A stretch of 64,000 bases of DNA from Corbicula japonica (GCA_038501625.1 JAZAYU010000262.1:372001-436000), one strand, 5' to 3'. Counted from the stretch's first letter, positions 50,969 to 61,917 are shown. The notes: a model not told the origin generated them from the letters alone. Program-made: numbers and translations.

Positions 50969-51619
50969 CTTAAGTTAAAATAAAAACAACAAATCAGTGA
51001 TGAGCTAACTTAAAACACATACAAAGGCCGATAAATACATGAAACTTAATGACTTTGCGAATGTTTGGGATACAATTTATAATCAATGTATTTAATTACT
51101 GCCCTTGTAAAGTATTTAGCGCCTCAAATAACCTAAAAGCAAATAGCTCCATCATTTTGAAGAAGATAATTGAATGCTTGGTAAATACTTGCAATATATT
51201 ACTCGTTGTTTTTCTTATAATTTGTTTTATTTAAATGGTCATACATTCAGGAAATTTCTTGAATTGAATAAGAAATGCAAGTTGACCAATGAAATTTAAA
51301 ATATATATAAATCATATAGTTTTTCTTGTGACAGATAACTCGTTCTTTAGTAATTTTCTACATGTTGAGCTTTTGACAGCTTTCAGAAATAATTATTACT
51401 TTCAAATTCATATACAATACTTATCACGAATTTTAATTATTAATACGATAATGTTATTCCCTGAACAGAAAACAGTAATAAGTTTGAAGCAAATAAGTAT
51501 ATTTTACCTTAAAATGATCACTTAAAAAGTTGAAAAACGTAGAAAGTTGATATTGAAAATCTGTCCTTGTAGTTTTGTCTGTGTGAGTTTTCTTGAGAAT
51601 TAAATTATATTCTTAAATA

Positions 51620-52079
51620 TCAATGCTGTTATCAGTATGTAAATTAAATACGTCTTTTGAAAAACGCTGAGCATCATACTTTCGAACTTTGTTACTAGTT
51701 CTTCCAAAATTACTTTGGTTAAATATTTCGTTCAGTTTAAAGATGGGTAGTTTCAATAACCCAGCCAATGTAGATTTGGATTAATCATCGCCAAGGATAT
51801 ACTTCCTGCTTTTCGATTTTTTCCTTTGGCGTTGTCTGTTATTTGCAGGATTTGTATTCGCAGATCCCCTGTCAAAATGCTTTTTTCCGCCTATTGTTTT
51901 CTCAATGAGGCGATCCCATTTTTTGCCAGGGGACCATACGCCGATGATTTTGAATTTACCTGGAAACAGCTAATAGCACGTTCCACGTTCACCACCATAT
52001 GCATTTCATAGTTTGACAAGGATAGAAATTATACTGTTTATAGGTTGCGGCGTGAGCAGTAATATGCATTTCCATTAAA
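51620..52079 (+). repeat. Non-coding block duplicated near the GTPase exons, copy 1
   Basis: Aligns in the same orientation with 59,516-60,015: both share TGCTGTTATCAGT, CAGTTTAAAGAT, CCAAGGATATACTTCCTGCT, GGCGTTGTCTGT, GGGACCATACGCCG and GCAGTAAT-TGCATTTCCATTA. This copy is diverged and lies in an intron of the minus-strand exons. Copy 2 lies just upstream of the plus-strand start exon, so it may be an old promoter duplicate. Confidence 0.7.
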
Positions 52080-52260
52080 TTAGCATTAAACTGCAAAACA
52101 TTCATAAGATCGATTTTCTTGTAAAACAAAACATATTACATTGAAGAAAGGCTGGGTCCATCGTATAAATTAGTAGAGCTAGTAGCAATTCGTTTTCACA
52201 AACATTAATAACATAGTTCAATGTTATATAGTGTATCCTGCACGTTTGTCAATATATATT

Positions 52261-52411
52261 ATAATAACAATTATTGCATTTCAGTGAGGTCGATATGGTG
52301 ATTTATTGACCTGATGAATTAATATTAACCGAGGACGATGTTGATATATCTTCGACAGGTCAATAAATCACCATATTAACCGAAACTGAAATGCAACAAT
52401 TGCTTTATTAT
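52261..52411. repeat. 151-bp hairpin
   Basis: The left arm contains TATGGTGATTTATTGACCTG, the right arm CAGGTCAATAAATCACCATA, perfectly complementary. Pairing extends outward through GCATTTCAGT and ACTGAAATGC to about 52,261 and 52,411. It is a foldback MITE-like structure in an intron of the GTPase exons. Confidence 0.9.
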
Positions 52412-52539
52412 TAATCTTCTTAAGTTAAAATAATTATACTTTCCGAAAGTCAACTACATTTGTTCCTGATAATAAAGTATGCATTTATTTAATTTGGTCC
52501 TATCGCTTTCGTTGCTGCAACTGGCGCCAATACATTACA

Positions 52540-52632
52540 AGAAGGTGAAATGTGCATATCAGGAATCGTCACATTCAGAAAAAACAGCCTCCCCACACAG
52601 CCAAGAAGAAGAGAGGGAGAGAGCATGGTTAA
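52540..52632 (-). mobile_element. Penelope-like 3' terminus
   Basis: Only the last 90 or so bases of the family: GTGCATATCAGGAATCGTCA, CAGCCTCCCCACACAGCCAA and the purine tract GAGAGGGAGAGAGCATGG. Confidence 0.8.
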
Positions 52633-53130
52633 TAAGCATTGCCTGATATAATTACAAAGAGCAACGCCCAAATATCATAAATTGAGCCAGTTTTGACTTC
52701 AACCAATGCTTTTAGCAGCAGTCGTGAATTCTGCCATTTTAGAACGTTTTGCTAGCGTACTGACTGGTACGAATTGTTTAATCGTGGTAAAAGGTGACAC
52801 GTTCCGATGTTTCTAGAAAAGTGTTACAATCATTTTTGTAACAGTGGTTCCTGTTAAAAGCGTCTTTATTTATTCCCTGTTTTCTTTCCTGTTTCTCCAA
52901 GTCGGCGCCTTTTTTGTTACAACGGTTGTATTATTGTGACGAAACAAAGCTGTGACATATGTCATACCTAAGCCAATTCGCGCCCGTGAAATATTTCGTC
53001 AAGGTCGGTATTTGATTTAAACTCCGCCCACGAGTAAAAACCGAAATTAATCGCTTATCATGTGATCACTTTTAATCCAATGAGAAACGTCATACCAAAG
53101 TTTTCAAAAAACATTTAAGTTTATCTTTAC

Positions 53131-53271
53131 CTTGTATTCTGATTTTATATTTCCACTGATGAGAAAGTTAATGTCTTCATTATGTAGACCGCTTTCTTCC
53201 TGCTCCTCAAGTCCCATTGTATCCATAAGTACAATGTTATTTACACATGTATTTGTAACGTATTGACGAAG
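53131..53271 (-). CDS. IFI44-like GTPase exon carrying the G3 motif
   Basis: The acceptor is CAATTTTTGCAG, the donor AAG followed by GTAAAG. It is 141 nt (47 codons), phase 0 at both ends. The peptide contains NNIVLMDTMGLEEQEESG, followed by LHNEDINFLISGNI. DTMGLEE is the DxxG (G3) switch II motif as found in IFI44/IFI44L-like proteins, and the acidic DI...I.G segment follows at the family's usual distance. No stop or frameshift is seen. It joins in frame to the exon at 50.9 kb. Confidence 0.85.
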
Positions 53272-53550
53272 CTGCAAAAATTGTCAAGTTTTGATGTTTA
53301 ATGCCATAGTTATTTTGTAATTGACATTCTTTTGTGATCAAATAATAATTACATATAAATAAGGATTCCTACTTAATTAATTATCAAAAAATAAAAACCA
53401 AAGTGGTCTCTTCACCACCTTTTCCAGATTATGATTTTATTCGCAAAACGTGCATGTTATAAATACATGTATAGCTTGAAGAAACGTCACAAATCACGTG
53501 AATACTGCATTAATATGAAAATAAAATAAACAAGTTTGTCTTTCTTTAAC

Positions 53551-54425
53551 AAAAGTGAAATATGCATATCAGGGATGACCGCATCCAGCAGACACAGCCT
53601 CCCCACACAACCAAACAGAAGAGAGGAAAAGAGAGAATGGTATTTCATGACAATAATCGATTTAAATGAAGAATTTCCAATCGTTTTGTTGTTGATTACT
53701 CCTTTTTTTTCAAGTATGATTTTTATTCATATAAAGTACTCAAAGTTTCTATGCACAAAGTTAACCGCACATAATTGTGAAAAAGAGAGCATGGTTTTAC
53801 AACAATCAGTTTCAAAATAGACGCCACAAACATTTAACGAAAGTGCGAACTCGTTGGGTTACCAGCTTTGAACGGCCAGTAACAACACAATTTTCCACTG
53901 GGATGATTAAACCATGGTACATGTACATGTATAAGGTACACCAACCTCATACTTTCCCCAACAGGTTCTCTTATCAACAAACAAGCACAAGTTGTCTTGG
54001 TGAAATAACTCCAACCCACCCATCAGCTCAACAATGTTGCATGCAAGAGCACAAAATCATATATAACATAAGAAGCTAATAGTTATACAAAGCCATAGGG
54101 GCGGGTACTTAATGATCTTACCGAGACCAAAAGCACCTTGATTCAAATCAGCAAGAAGACGATGACAGGGATACTAGAAACAAATCGAGTTTCTAGGTTC
54201 TTAAACGAAACAAGGTTTGCCTTTTATTTTCTTCAGGCTATAAATTAAATCTCCGTAAAATCTAGCATGAAATATCTGTTTCAATAGTGAATTTTTACAG
54301 CAACACCTGTATTTTTTAATTAAATCTGGGTATCGGCGATAAAACTTGCAAGATGTCTTCCTAAATGTGTGATGCCGATACCCTTGTTTTAAAACAAAGT
54401 CTGTTATGCAAAGATTACGCTGGAG
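53551..54425 (-). pseudogene. Penelope-like element, decayed RT end and 3' tail
   Basis: The 3' terminus (53,551-53,640) is separated by about 130 foreign bases from the rest of the tail (53,780-54,020). That is followed by non-coding and RT C-terminal sequence to 54,425 (GATAAAACTTGCAAG, TATGCAAAGATTACG). The frame is lost. It lies in an intron of the GTPase exons. Confidence 0.8.
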
Positions 54426-55424
54426 TCTAGATTATATACAAGTACATTGGAAATCGTTAAGTGATGCATGATCGAGAAGGTAATTAGTGTAGACATATCA
54501 ACGACAGTCGTGCATACGAGGTGACTCTCACTGTATTCAATTTTCGCCGACAGTTTAAGATACTTAACTTTTACTTAAACTTAAAAGACTGAATATTCAT
54601 GAATACATTTATGTCAATGCGAATGTCAAAGGATATTTATTGGATGCAGAACATGTTAGTTTTTTGTTGTTTTTTGGGAATGGTAAACATTGATGTGTTT
54701 ACATTCCCAATATCCCATTCAAATTCCAAACTAAAGCCCGTAAATACATGACGTTTGGTAAAATAGTCTATTGTTTTATCAGTCATTAAAACCCCAGCCT
54801 TAAACTTAAGTAAGAATATACTTTTGAAAAATCATATTTGTCCGTTTAGACTCCAATATATAAACTTTCTAACAGATCACAAAAGGTCCGATCGAATTCT
54901 TTCTTATAGACGGGATTTTCAATGATATTGTTAAATTATAGTGAACGAACTTTTAAGAAGCTAATTATAGTGGAGGTATATTTAGCAACCTATTTTTAAC
55001 GAAGAGACCACTTCATGCGCGATCTCGATTCATGTGACGTTCCGGAAATCCTACTTTCGCTTTTAGTCGCGCGGACCAAATTTATTTTAGTAAATTAAAT
55101 TTTTATTAGCCCGAGTAATTCTGCAAATTTGTGCCTATAGTTCCAAATACATGTAATATTTCATACAAGAGCGGGTTAAAATAAAGTAATGCCGCTTTAA
55201 TCAGGTCTATAAAAAAATTAAAGAAAATAGACAAATAACTGGCATACACCAGAAAATATAGATACATATATGCCAACATTTAAAAAATCATGATTATGGC
55301 GTTTTGAATTGCTTGAAGTACGTAAGAGAAAGTGGAATTCGCATGGAAGCAGGGCTGATGGTAAAATAAAAAGAAAATCGTTGTTCCATTTATGAACAAC
55401 AAATTATGTAAACGGCAGACATAC

Positions 55425-55493
55425 CATGTTTTCACGATTGGCTTCTCTTTCTTTGTCAAGTCTACAGATACTGAACGAGGAAGCCGTCGACAT
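55425..55493 (-). CDS. IFI44-like GTPase exon before G3, start uncertain
   Basis: The donor is AACATG followed by GTATGTCTG, phase 0. The frame reads STASSFSICRLDKEREAN-RENM and matches the position just before the G3 exon, where IFI44-like proteins have a Thr/Ser-rich switch I segment followed by a beta-strand. Upstream the frame meets a TGA at about 55,509 with no AG acceptor before the ATG at 55,493. The likeliest acceptor is GCTTCCTCGTTCAG, giving an exon of 55,425-55,470. Joined to 53,271 the phases agree. The exon carrying the P-loop (GxxxxGKS) should lie further upstream and was not found. Confidence 0.55.
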
Positions 55494-56044
55494 TGTTATA
55501 AGATATCATCCTTTTTATTTTTATTCCAAAACATAGCAAGTTTTCTTACATGTGATCGTTAATGCTTCACATATTAAACAATGTTTTCGCTAACTAAAAA
55601 TTAATAAGTTCAACACATTATATAAAAATACCTTTTACTAATATTTCTGACTCGTCTTATCATCTCCTTAACCTACACGTAAGCAAATTGTGCCTAAATT
55701 GATTTACGTGTATGGTTCAATACATTTATGTGATGTTTCTTTAGTGCAAAAAGGTATTATATATTTTATTAAAAGTTCTAATTATGTATTTTGTACTTCG
55801 ATGTTAGTCTTTCAGAAAAGTATTGTCTGCAAAATTCCCAGAAATATCAATATTCTGGTCATTTAATATAAAGGTTTCGCTGTAGAGAACAATTTTCAAA
55901 AGTATACCGTTGTATAAATTAATGTCGGTTACCTTGTACCTCATAAAGTCAATTTCTGCGTTCAAATGGAATATAAAGATTTAACTGAAATGAATAATGA
56001 TTTGCAGACTTTTCAATGTGCCTTGAAATAAATACAAGAATCAC

Positions 56045-56135
56045 TACACTCCTCCTTCACGTTCATCGATAAAAAGAAAATTATCAAAATCTCAATAACG
56101 GTCAAATGCCATTTAATTAAACTTTGCACAAAGTA
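56045..56135 (-). repeat. Short dispersed repeat, third copy
   Basis: CTACACTCCTCCTTCACGTT, TCATCGATAAAAAGAAAATT and AAACTTTGCACAAAG align with 37,768-37,880 in the same orientation. Confidence 0.65.
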
Positions 56136-56479
56136 ATGATACTATGACTTATGTATCTTCATTTCGTATGTGGTATATGTAAGACACGATAGTTTATTGT
56201 AGTAGATCCTTAAGCATATGCATAAATGAGTCTAAATGATATGTATTCGGTGTAAATATTGTTTTCTGATATATCATATTCTATTTCATAAAACATGTTT
56301 TAGATATTGATACACTTTTTGAAAATGTTCTATTATGTAATAACATTTTTAGATAATACACGTATCTTGATTTTTTACATGGAAAATCAGATAAAATAAT
56401 TGAAACAAAAAATAAAACAATTGATACAACTTTTACAGTTATCTTTCATTTGGCTGTTAATTTTAATAAATTTACATAA

Positions 56480-57627
56480 AAAGGTGAAATATGCATATCA
56501 GGAATCGCCACATTTAGAAAAAAAACCTCCCCACACAGTCAAGAAGAAGAGAGGGAGAGAGAGCATGGTTAATGAAATGATCAGTTTCAAAAGAGACACC
56601 ACTAACAATTAACAAAAATGAGAACCTTCGGAGATACCGCCTTGAAACGGTCAGTGGTAAAACAAATTGCTACTGGGGGCTTTAACGGGGTTCTAGGGTC
56701 CACAAACCTCACACTTGCCCCAACAGGTTCTTATATTTAAAAACAAGTACATGTTGTCTTGGTGCAATGACGCCTACCCACCCATCAGCTGAACAATGTT
56801 GTTTGCAAAAGCACACAAACATATAAAACATAAGAAGCTAATAACATTGCAAGAAATCGATGATCTTACCGAGACCAGAGACCAGAGCACCTGGAGTCAA
56901 ATTAGCAAGAACACGTTGACAGGGATAAAAGAAACAAATCGAGCCTTTAAGGCTCTTTAAAGACAAGATTTCCCCATAAGCCTTCATACACTCTCAAACC
57001 CCTGCCAACGCCATGCAAAGATGTGAGCATAGTGATCAACTGTAAAAGGGTTAATCACAAGGCCTGCAGAGCGCTGTAGTATATCATTTTGGTAACCTAT
57101 CTTTTTTGAATATACAGATGGTATTTACGAATAACAGGGGAACAATAATAATGCCCTTTATTTTTTTAAGTTTATAAATTAAATCCCCATAAAAACTGGC
57201 TATGATATACCTTGATGCTGTAGTGATTTTCAACTGCACTTGTATATTTGAATTTAATCTTGGTGTCGGCGATAACCTGCAAAAGGTGTTCCTTATTTCG
57301 TGATACCGATAACCTTGTTTTAAGAGTGCTTTCTGTTATGCAAAGATTACGTTCATTGAAATCATTAACATCATTGCAAGCTCTAGTAAAGCAAAAAAAG
57401 CTGTGAGATATAAAACTGTAAGTTGTTGCACGAAGAACATCGGCGTCTAGAAAAAAAAATACTAGATTAAAATTAAAATCGTCTGTTTTATCATACATTT
57501 TAGTAGTAACGTATCCATTTAAAATAGAAAGATTAAAATCAAGAAATTTGCTTGCTTGTCCGAAGTGTTTTCTTATTTAAGTTGTAGTTCACGAGGGTAA
57601 ATTTTATTAACCAAGAATGGAAAATGG
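56480..57627 (-). pseudogene. Penelope-like element, decayed RT plus 3' tail
   Basis: From the 3' terminus (56,480, ATATGCATATCAGGAATCGC) through the tail and stem-loop to the RT C-terminus. A 108-residue open piece at 57,172-57,498 keeps ACNDVNDFNERNLCITE. Frameshifts separate it from the rest, and the copy breaks off at 57,627, just before RT motif C. Confidence 0.85.
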
Positions 57628-57632
57628 ATTCT

Positions 57633-57775
57633 AATCCCCGAAGGTTCTCTTTTTCGTTAATTGTTTGTGGCGTCCTATTTGAATTGATATACTTATATCT
57701 AACATGCTCTCTCTCTCTCTTCCTCTGTGTTTTGTGAGTGTGGCGAACCCTGAAATACATATATTTCTTTTGTTT
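57633..57775 (+). mobile_element. Penelope-like 3'-end fragment, head to head with neighbour
   Basis: ATCCCCGAAGGTTCTC, then CGTTAATTGTTTGTGGCGTC and the terminus GTGTGGCGAACCCTGAAATACATATATTTC. It begins within a few bases of the truncated end of the preceding minus-strand copy, in the opposite orientation. Confidence 0.8.
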
Positions 57776-58451
57776 ATAAAAGGATATGATCTGCGACTTC
57801 CGTCGTTTAGTTTATTAGGAGTGAAAATGTTATATTTTTGAAGAATATGTAATTTAATAGGTGACAATTTTGTCTTTAAGAGTAAAATGAAGAAATTATT
57901 ACACAGCAACAGCATAATAAAATGTATGATATATGATTGTATAAAATGTGAAATCTGTGAAGTAGCTTCCTTTAGTTATCATTAACACCAAATAAATGAT
58001 TCGCTTTTCTCAATTATCTAAATTATCAATTATCATTAAAACCGTTTCTTCGAGATTCCAAAAAATGCGACATTGACCGTTCAAAGATGCACCTAATCTT
58101 ATGTTTCCTAACCGTCTTTTTTTATTTTTCATTTTTAGTCAATTCATTCTAAAAATGCGCTATTGATCTGCTTGTATTATGATTGCAACATATTTTGACA
58201 AATTGGATATAACTGTTGAAAGTGTGAAGCATGCGTGTTTAGTTTAAGGTGATATCATTTGTCGTGGAAGAGTTGATGTGGGTTGGTTTTCATAGAAGTA
58301 ATTTGATTTTCTGACTATGAAGATTCTTTTAGCTAGATTTATCATTTATATAGCACATGAATGTTAAGTGTTATGCAAAAGTCAAAATAATAGAGAAATA
58401 TATAATAGCATTTTTTACCTAGAAAATAGACATTGTCTGGGAGTCCAAACG

Positions 58452-58582
58452 TCATATATTTCCACTGTTGTGAACAATTAATGCAACAGGCAGACAGTCC
58501 ATAACAAGGTCAATAATGTCTTTTGAAGACAATTCATTAAACAACAGGAGAAATATACAAACAGCACATCCAAGTGAGTGTA
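58452..58582 (-). CDS. Unrecognised terminal exon (exon Y)
   Basis: Acceptor ACAAATTTTAAG; the exon enters with two bases that complete a codon with the phase-1 end of exon X. The frame reads HSLGCAVCIFLLLFNELS, then SKDIIDLVMDCLPVALIV and HNSGNI before TGA at 58,452-58,454. A hydrophobic segment is followed by a mixed amphipathic stretch. I know no family that matches. Agreement of phase and frame with exon X is the main support. Confidence 0.3.
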
Positions 58583-58679
58583 CTTAAAATTTGTACATCC
58601 ATGATTGTTTACAAGTTTATAAGTAGGACTTCCCAGAATGCAAACTTAAGTATGGTGTACAATATAAGAAAATACTTAC

Positions 58680-58823
58680 TAAATGAAATGTATTTTCTAC
58701 TAGTATTAGAATTGTTTTGAACTGCTAAAAAGACAGCTGTTTCACACTTTTTAAAATTAGCAACACACTTTACCGCAGATTTGGGACTGTATATTATATT
58801 ATTAAAAAACTTAATACGAGCAT
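58680..58823 (-). CDS. Unrecognised 144-nt exon (exon X)
   Basis: The acceptor is ATTTCTTTTTCAAG and the donor a canonical GTAAGT. The exon is 144 nt, phase 1 at both ends, without stops. The peptide is ARIKFFNNIIYSPKSAVKCV, ANFKKCETAVFLAVQNNSNT, SRKYISF. Two cysteines and an internal Asn-Asn-Ser-Asn are notable. The product is unknown. It might belong to the neighbouring GTPase locus, but the downstream stop in exon Y speaks against it being upstream of the G3 exon. Confidence 0.3.
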
Positions 58824-58981
58824 CTTGAAAAAGAAATATTGATAACCAAATGTTCAAAATCTTTGCTGTTCTTCACGTAATGGTTAGACGTATTGATGAC
58901 GTTGGGCAAAAGGCATGTAACTAACAGCGTTGTTTAAAAATTAAAATTATTTTTGAAACAGTTTAGTTTGTCAGACATTAA

Positions 58982-59277
58982 CCCTTTCACTGCCATAATG
59001 CCATATTTTCGGCGTATTTGCCCTATGGACGGCTTTAGCCGATTCTACCGTTTCTATATATATCCTAGCATGCAAAGCGGGGATTTCTATGCTGACGTAG
59101 GCAGATCATTCAAATAGTGACCAAAATGGTATTGCTTTCGTTTTCACATGTAAACATTTGATATATATAAATAACCAGCCTCATTCTGACCTTGGTATTG
59201 GTATTTGTTAATGAGGTAAAAAAAACTCTCGGCACTGACGACGTGAATTCTGGTTTTCAACGCTGGCAGCGAAAGGG
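58982..59277. mobile_element. 296-bp piggyBac-like MITE
   Basis: The left end is TTAA then CCCTTTCACTGCCA; the right end is TGGCAGCGAAAGGG, complementary over 13 of 14 bases. TTAA plus CCCTTT is the pattern of piggyBac-type elements. The right flank is TGCA instead of TTAA, so either that site has mutated or the assignment is wrong. No transposase is present. Confidence 0.6.
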
Positions 59278-59515
59278 TGCAGGGAATACTTAAATGTATG
59301 CACATTTCTTTAAGATGAGACATTAAATAAAGAAAAGACATACCTTTTTCGCGACAAGATAATTACTTTTGTCTATGAATATTCATATGTTAACAATTTG
59401 TGCATTCTTTTATATTATGTATTCACATGTTAATTTAAAATTACATTATATTTGTTTTTTTACAGTATTTATGTTGTTTGTTTTCACATTTCCTAAAACA
59501 CTATTTCATCCAATC

Positions 59516-60015
59516 AGTGCTGTTATCAGTTACGTCCTTTGAAGGTCGTTAAGCACGATACTTATGTACTAAGTTAAGAGTACATCTAAAATTACTTTTG
59601 TTTTTATATTTCGGCCAGTTTAAAGATAGGTGGTTTCAATATCCCAGCCAATAAGGTTTTGGATATTGTTCAATCACCCCCAAGGATATACTTCCTGCTT
59701 TTTAAATTTTGCCTTTGGCGTTGTCTGTGATACGCAGGATTTATATTCTAAGATCCCCTATCGAAATTCTATTCAATTTAGTTCCGCCCATTGTTTTCTC
59801 GTTTAGGGAAAACCCATTCTTTTATCTGGGGACCATACGCCGGTGAACATGGAATGGTATTAATCTGAAAATACCGCATTGAAGGTTCCATGTTCACCGC
59901 CATATGCATACCATCGTTTGGGATGGATCACAATTGTACTGTTTATTGGTATAAAAATTGAGTTGCGCTCAACCCGGGGCTAGGTGGCGTGGGCAGTAAT
60001 TTGCATTTCCATTAC
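59516..60015 (+). repeat. Non-coding block, copy 2, upstream of the GTPase start exon
   Basis: Homologous to 51,620-52,079 (see that entry). It ends about 340 bases before the acceptor of the plus-strand start exon, so it could contain the promoter or a 5' untranslated exon; I see no clear TATA box to prove this. Confidence 0.65.
59834..59906. promoter_or_regulatory. Palindrome in the upstream block
   Basis: GGTGAACATGGAA at 59,842-59,854 is perfectly complementary to TTCCATGTTCACC at 59,886-59,898, flanked by CATACGCC and GCCATATG. The corresponding part of copy 1 (51,936-52,000) keeps the right half better than the left. It may be a regulatory dyad or a small foldback; the function is inferred only from position. 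Confidence 0.35.
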
Positions 60016-60354
60016 TGTCCATGAACAGGCTCAATCAAACCGAGGCTGCAATATTTTCATATTTGTCGTGTTCGATGGCTTTCAAATTTCCCTTTTCATC
60101 TATTTTAATTATAGAACATTTCACTAAGTCATACACATTTCACGTGTTAACAAAAAAGTAATACATGTGTGTAACTCAGCCTTTTGCATGACATTAAACA
60201 ATCATCTGCTTTATACAAGATATATATGTGAAACGTCAAAAAGTTGATAAGTCAGAAAACAAAATGAACTTTTTTGAAATCATGATTTCACATTCCCAAC
60301 CCACTTCAATCTGCTCTTTGATACCTCCTTAATCTACTTTTAGGTTATTTTCAG

Positions 60355-60418
60355 AACCATTAAGATGGGGAATTTATTTGACCGAAATGCAGAACAAGAT
60401 GATTATGATAAGGAATGT
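60355..60418 (+). CDS. IFI44-like gene, candidate start exon
   Basis: Acceptor GGTTATTTTCAG, ten untranslated bases, then ATG at 60,365 in a good context (A at -3, G at +4). Eighteen codons follow, MGNLFDRNAEQDDYDKEC, and then a canonical donor GTAAGT at 60,419 in phase 0. It starts Met-Gly, as many proteins of this group do, but position 6 is Asp, so it does not fit the usual N-myristoylation consensus. Assignment rests on phase continuity with the two 36-nt exons and the last exon. Confidence 0.5.
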
Positions 60419-60570
60419 GTAAGTTACAAATAACTTTTTTTCAGATGTCATTTCAAATAGCAGCATTTTATATTGGTATTGTAAAGGAAGGAGCTTTTCT
60501 GAAAATACATAATTATTCTCATTTTATCATGTTCGTTAAATTAAGATCGACGGCACGCTATTTGTATGTC

Positions 60571-60660
60571 AGAAACGTGAATCGCATATCATGCGTTTAT
60601 CGTGTATGGTGCGTCCGTCTATCCTCTAACGTGCGTCCGTCTATCGTGTATCGTGCGTTT
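60571..60660 (+). repeat. Imperfect short tandem repeat
   Basis: CGTGCGTCCGTCTATC and related words (TATCGTGTAT, GTGCG) recur several times with imperfect spacing of about 24-26 bases, in the first intron of the plus-strand GTPase fragment. Confidence 0.6.
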
Positions 60661-60845
60661 CGTTTGTAACCTAAAACGTTGAACTTCACAGTACTGTAGT
60701 TAGAACTTTAAGTGTACATGTAGTTTATAAATATATTGAAAGCAAATATTTAACTAATTTCGCGAATAAATGTTGTATGATAAAGATACTGTTTTTCCAA
60801 ACTATTGAACTGTGGACTATACTTACCTTCTTTTTATCGTTTTAG

Positions 60846-60881
60846 AGCATAGTCCAACCAATTGGGCGAGTAAAAAAAACG
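60846..60881 (+). CDS. 36-nt microexon 1 of the IFI44-like gene
   Basis: Acceptor TTTTTATCGTTTTAG, 36 nt in phase 0 (SIVQPIGRVKKT), then donor GTTTGTAC. Exon and flanking introns are duplicated 262 bases downstream. The Lys-rich 12-residue unit would sit in the linker between the N-terminus and the GTPase domain. Confidence 0.55.
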
Positions 60882-61107
60882 GTTTGTACTTCATGATGTA
60901 TCTGTTTAAAAGTAAGATCGGTGTAGTTAAACATTGGTTAATTGAACATGTACATGTAAAACATATTAACGTATATAACATTGTTTAAAGCGTATAGTTC
61001 ACATGTTTTGTAAAAAAAAAAAGCTGTGTTGTTGTTTTCCTTAAAGATACTGTTCTAACAAACCCTCTGAACTGCGAACATTCCTAATTTCTATTCTATC
61101 GTTTTAG

Positions 61108-61143
61108 AGCATAGACCAACAGACTAAGCAGCTAATGAAAACG
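61108..61143 (+). CDS. 36-nt microexon 2 of the IFI44-like gene
   Basis: Acceptor ATTCTATCGTTTTAG, 36 nt in phase 0 (SIDQQTKQLMKT), donor GTTTGTAC. It matches microexon 1 at 25 of 36 positions and shares the intron word AAAGATACTGTT upstream and GTTTGTACTTCAT downstream. The pattern SIxQ......KT is kept, the reading phase is kept, and no stop arose, which suggests the duplicate is or was used. Confidence 0.55.
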
Positions 61144-61177
61144 GTTTGTACTTCATATATAACCTAAATAACCTTAT

Positions 61178-61570
61178 CCGCCATTTGGCTTTGCAATGCT
61201 ATCAGCTTTTTATGATTTATATGTTTCTGTGCTTTTGCATGCAACATTGTTGAGCCGATGGGAGGGTTGGAGTTATTTCACCAAGACAACTTGTACTTGT
61301 TTTGTGATAGAAGAACCTGTTAGGGCAAGTGTGAGGTTCGTGCACCCTAGAACCTGGTTTAAACCACCAATGGCAATTTGTTTTGCCACTGACCGTTCCA
61401 AGGCGGTATCCCCAAAGGTTCTCTTTTTCGTTAGTTGTTTGTGGCGTTCTATTTGAATTGACATACTTATAACAAACATGCTCTCTCTATCTTCCTCTGT
61501 TCTTTTTCGCTGCGAGGAGAGGCTGTGTTTAGTGAGTGTGGCGATTTCTGATATGCATATATTACTTTTT
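61178..61570 (+). mobile_element. Penelope-like 3' region inside the GTPase fragment
   Basis: From CCGCCATTTGGCTTTGCAAT through TTGGAGTTATTTCACCAAGA, GTGCACCCTAGAACCTGG, the stem-loop and the pyrimidine tract to GATATGCATATATTACTTTT. It lies between microexon 2 and the last exon, where the P-loop to G4 exons would be expected. The antisense strand has an open frame of 139 residues (61,273-61,692). Confidence 0.88.
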
Positions 61571-61917
61571 ACATGTTCTTTTTGAAAAACGTGATTGCAA
61601 AAAAATTTGCAGATTTGGGTAAAAAAAAAGTTATTAGGAAACGAAAAGTAAGAATGAAACAGTGAGAATTTATAAATCAAACTTGTTAACACTAGTTATA
61701 TTTTAGATGACGGAAAATAAAAAAGAACAACTGTATTGCGAAACGTATATGATCTCATTGATGCACATTGGATTCATCCCCGTGCCGCTTGTGCGAAAAA
61801 TTATTTTTAAGATCCGCTTTAGAAAACACGAAATACTGAATTTGCAAGGGACGGTATGAGAATTTAGTACTGTTTCTACAATTCCGTATATACATGTATA
61901 TGTTGGGCTTTTCACAG

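Noticed and set aside
58621..58660. HSGKS on the minus strand as the missing P-loop
   Set aside because: The frame stops two codons later and the residues before it do not fit a GxxxxGKS loop.
60415..60669. 84-residue plus-strand frame starting at 60,415
   Set aside because: It overlaps the donor of the start exon and would need a 26-base intron; the second half is a tandem repeat.
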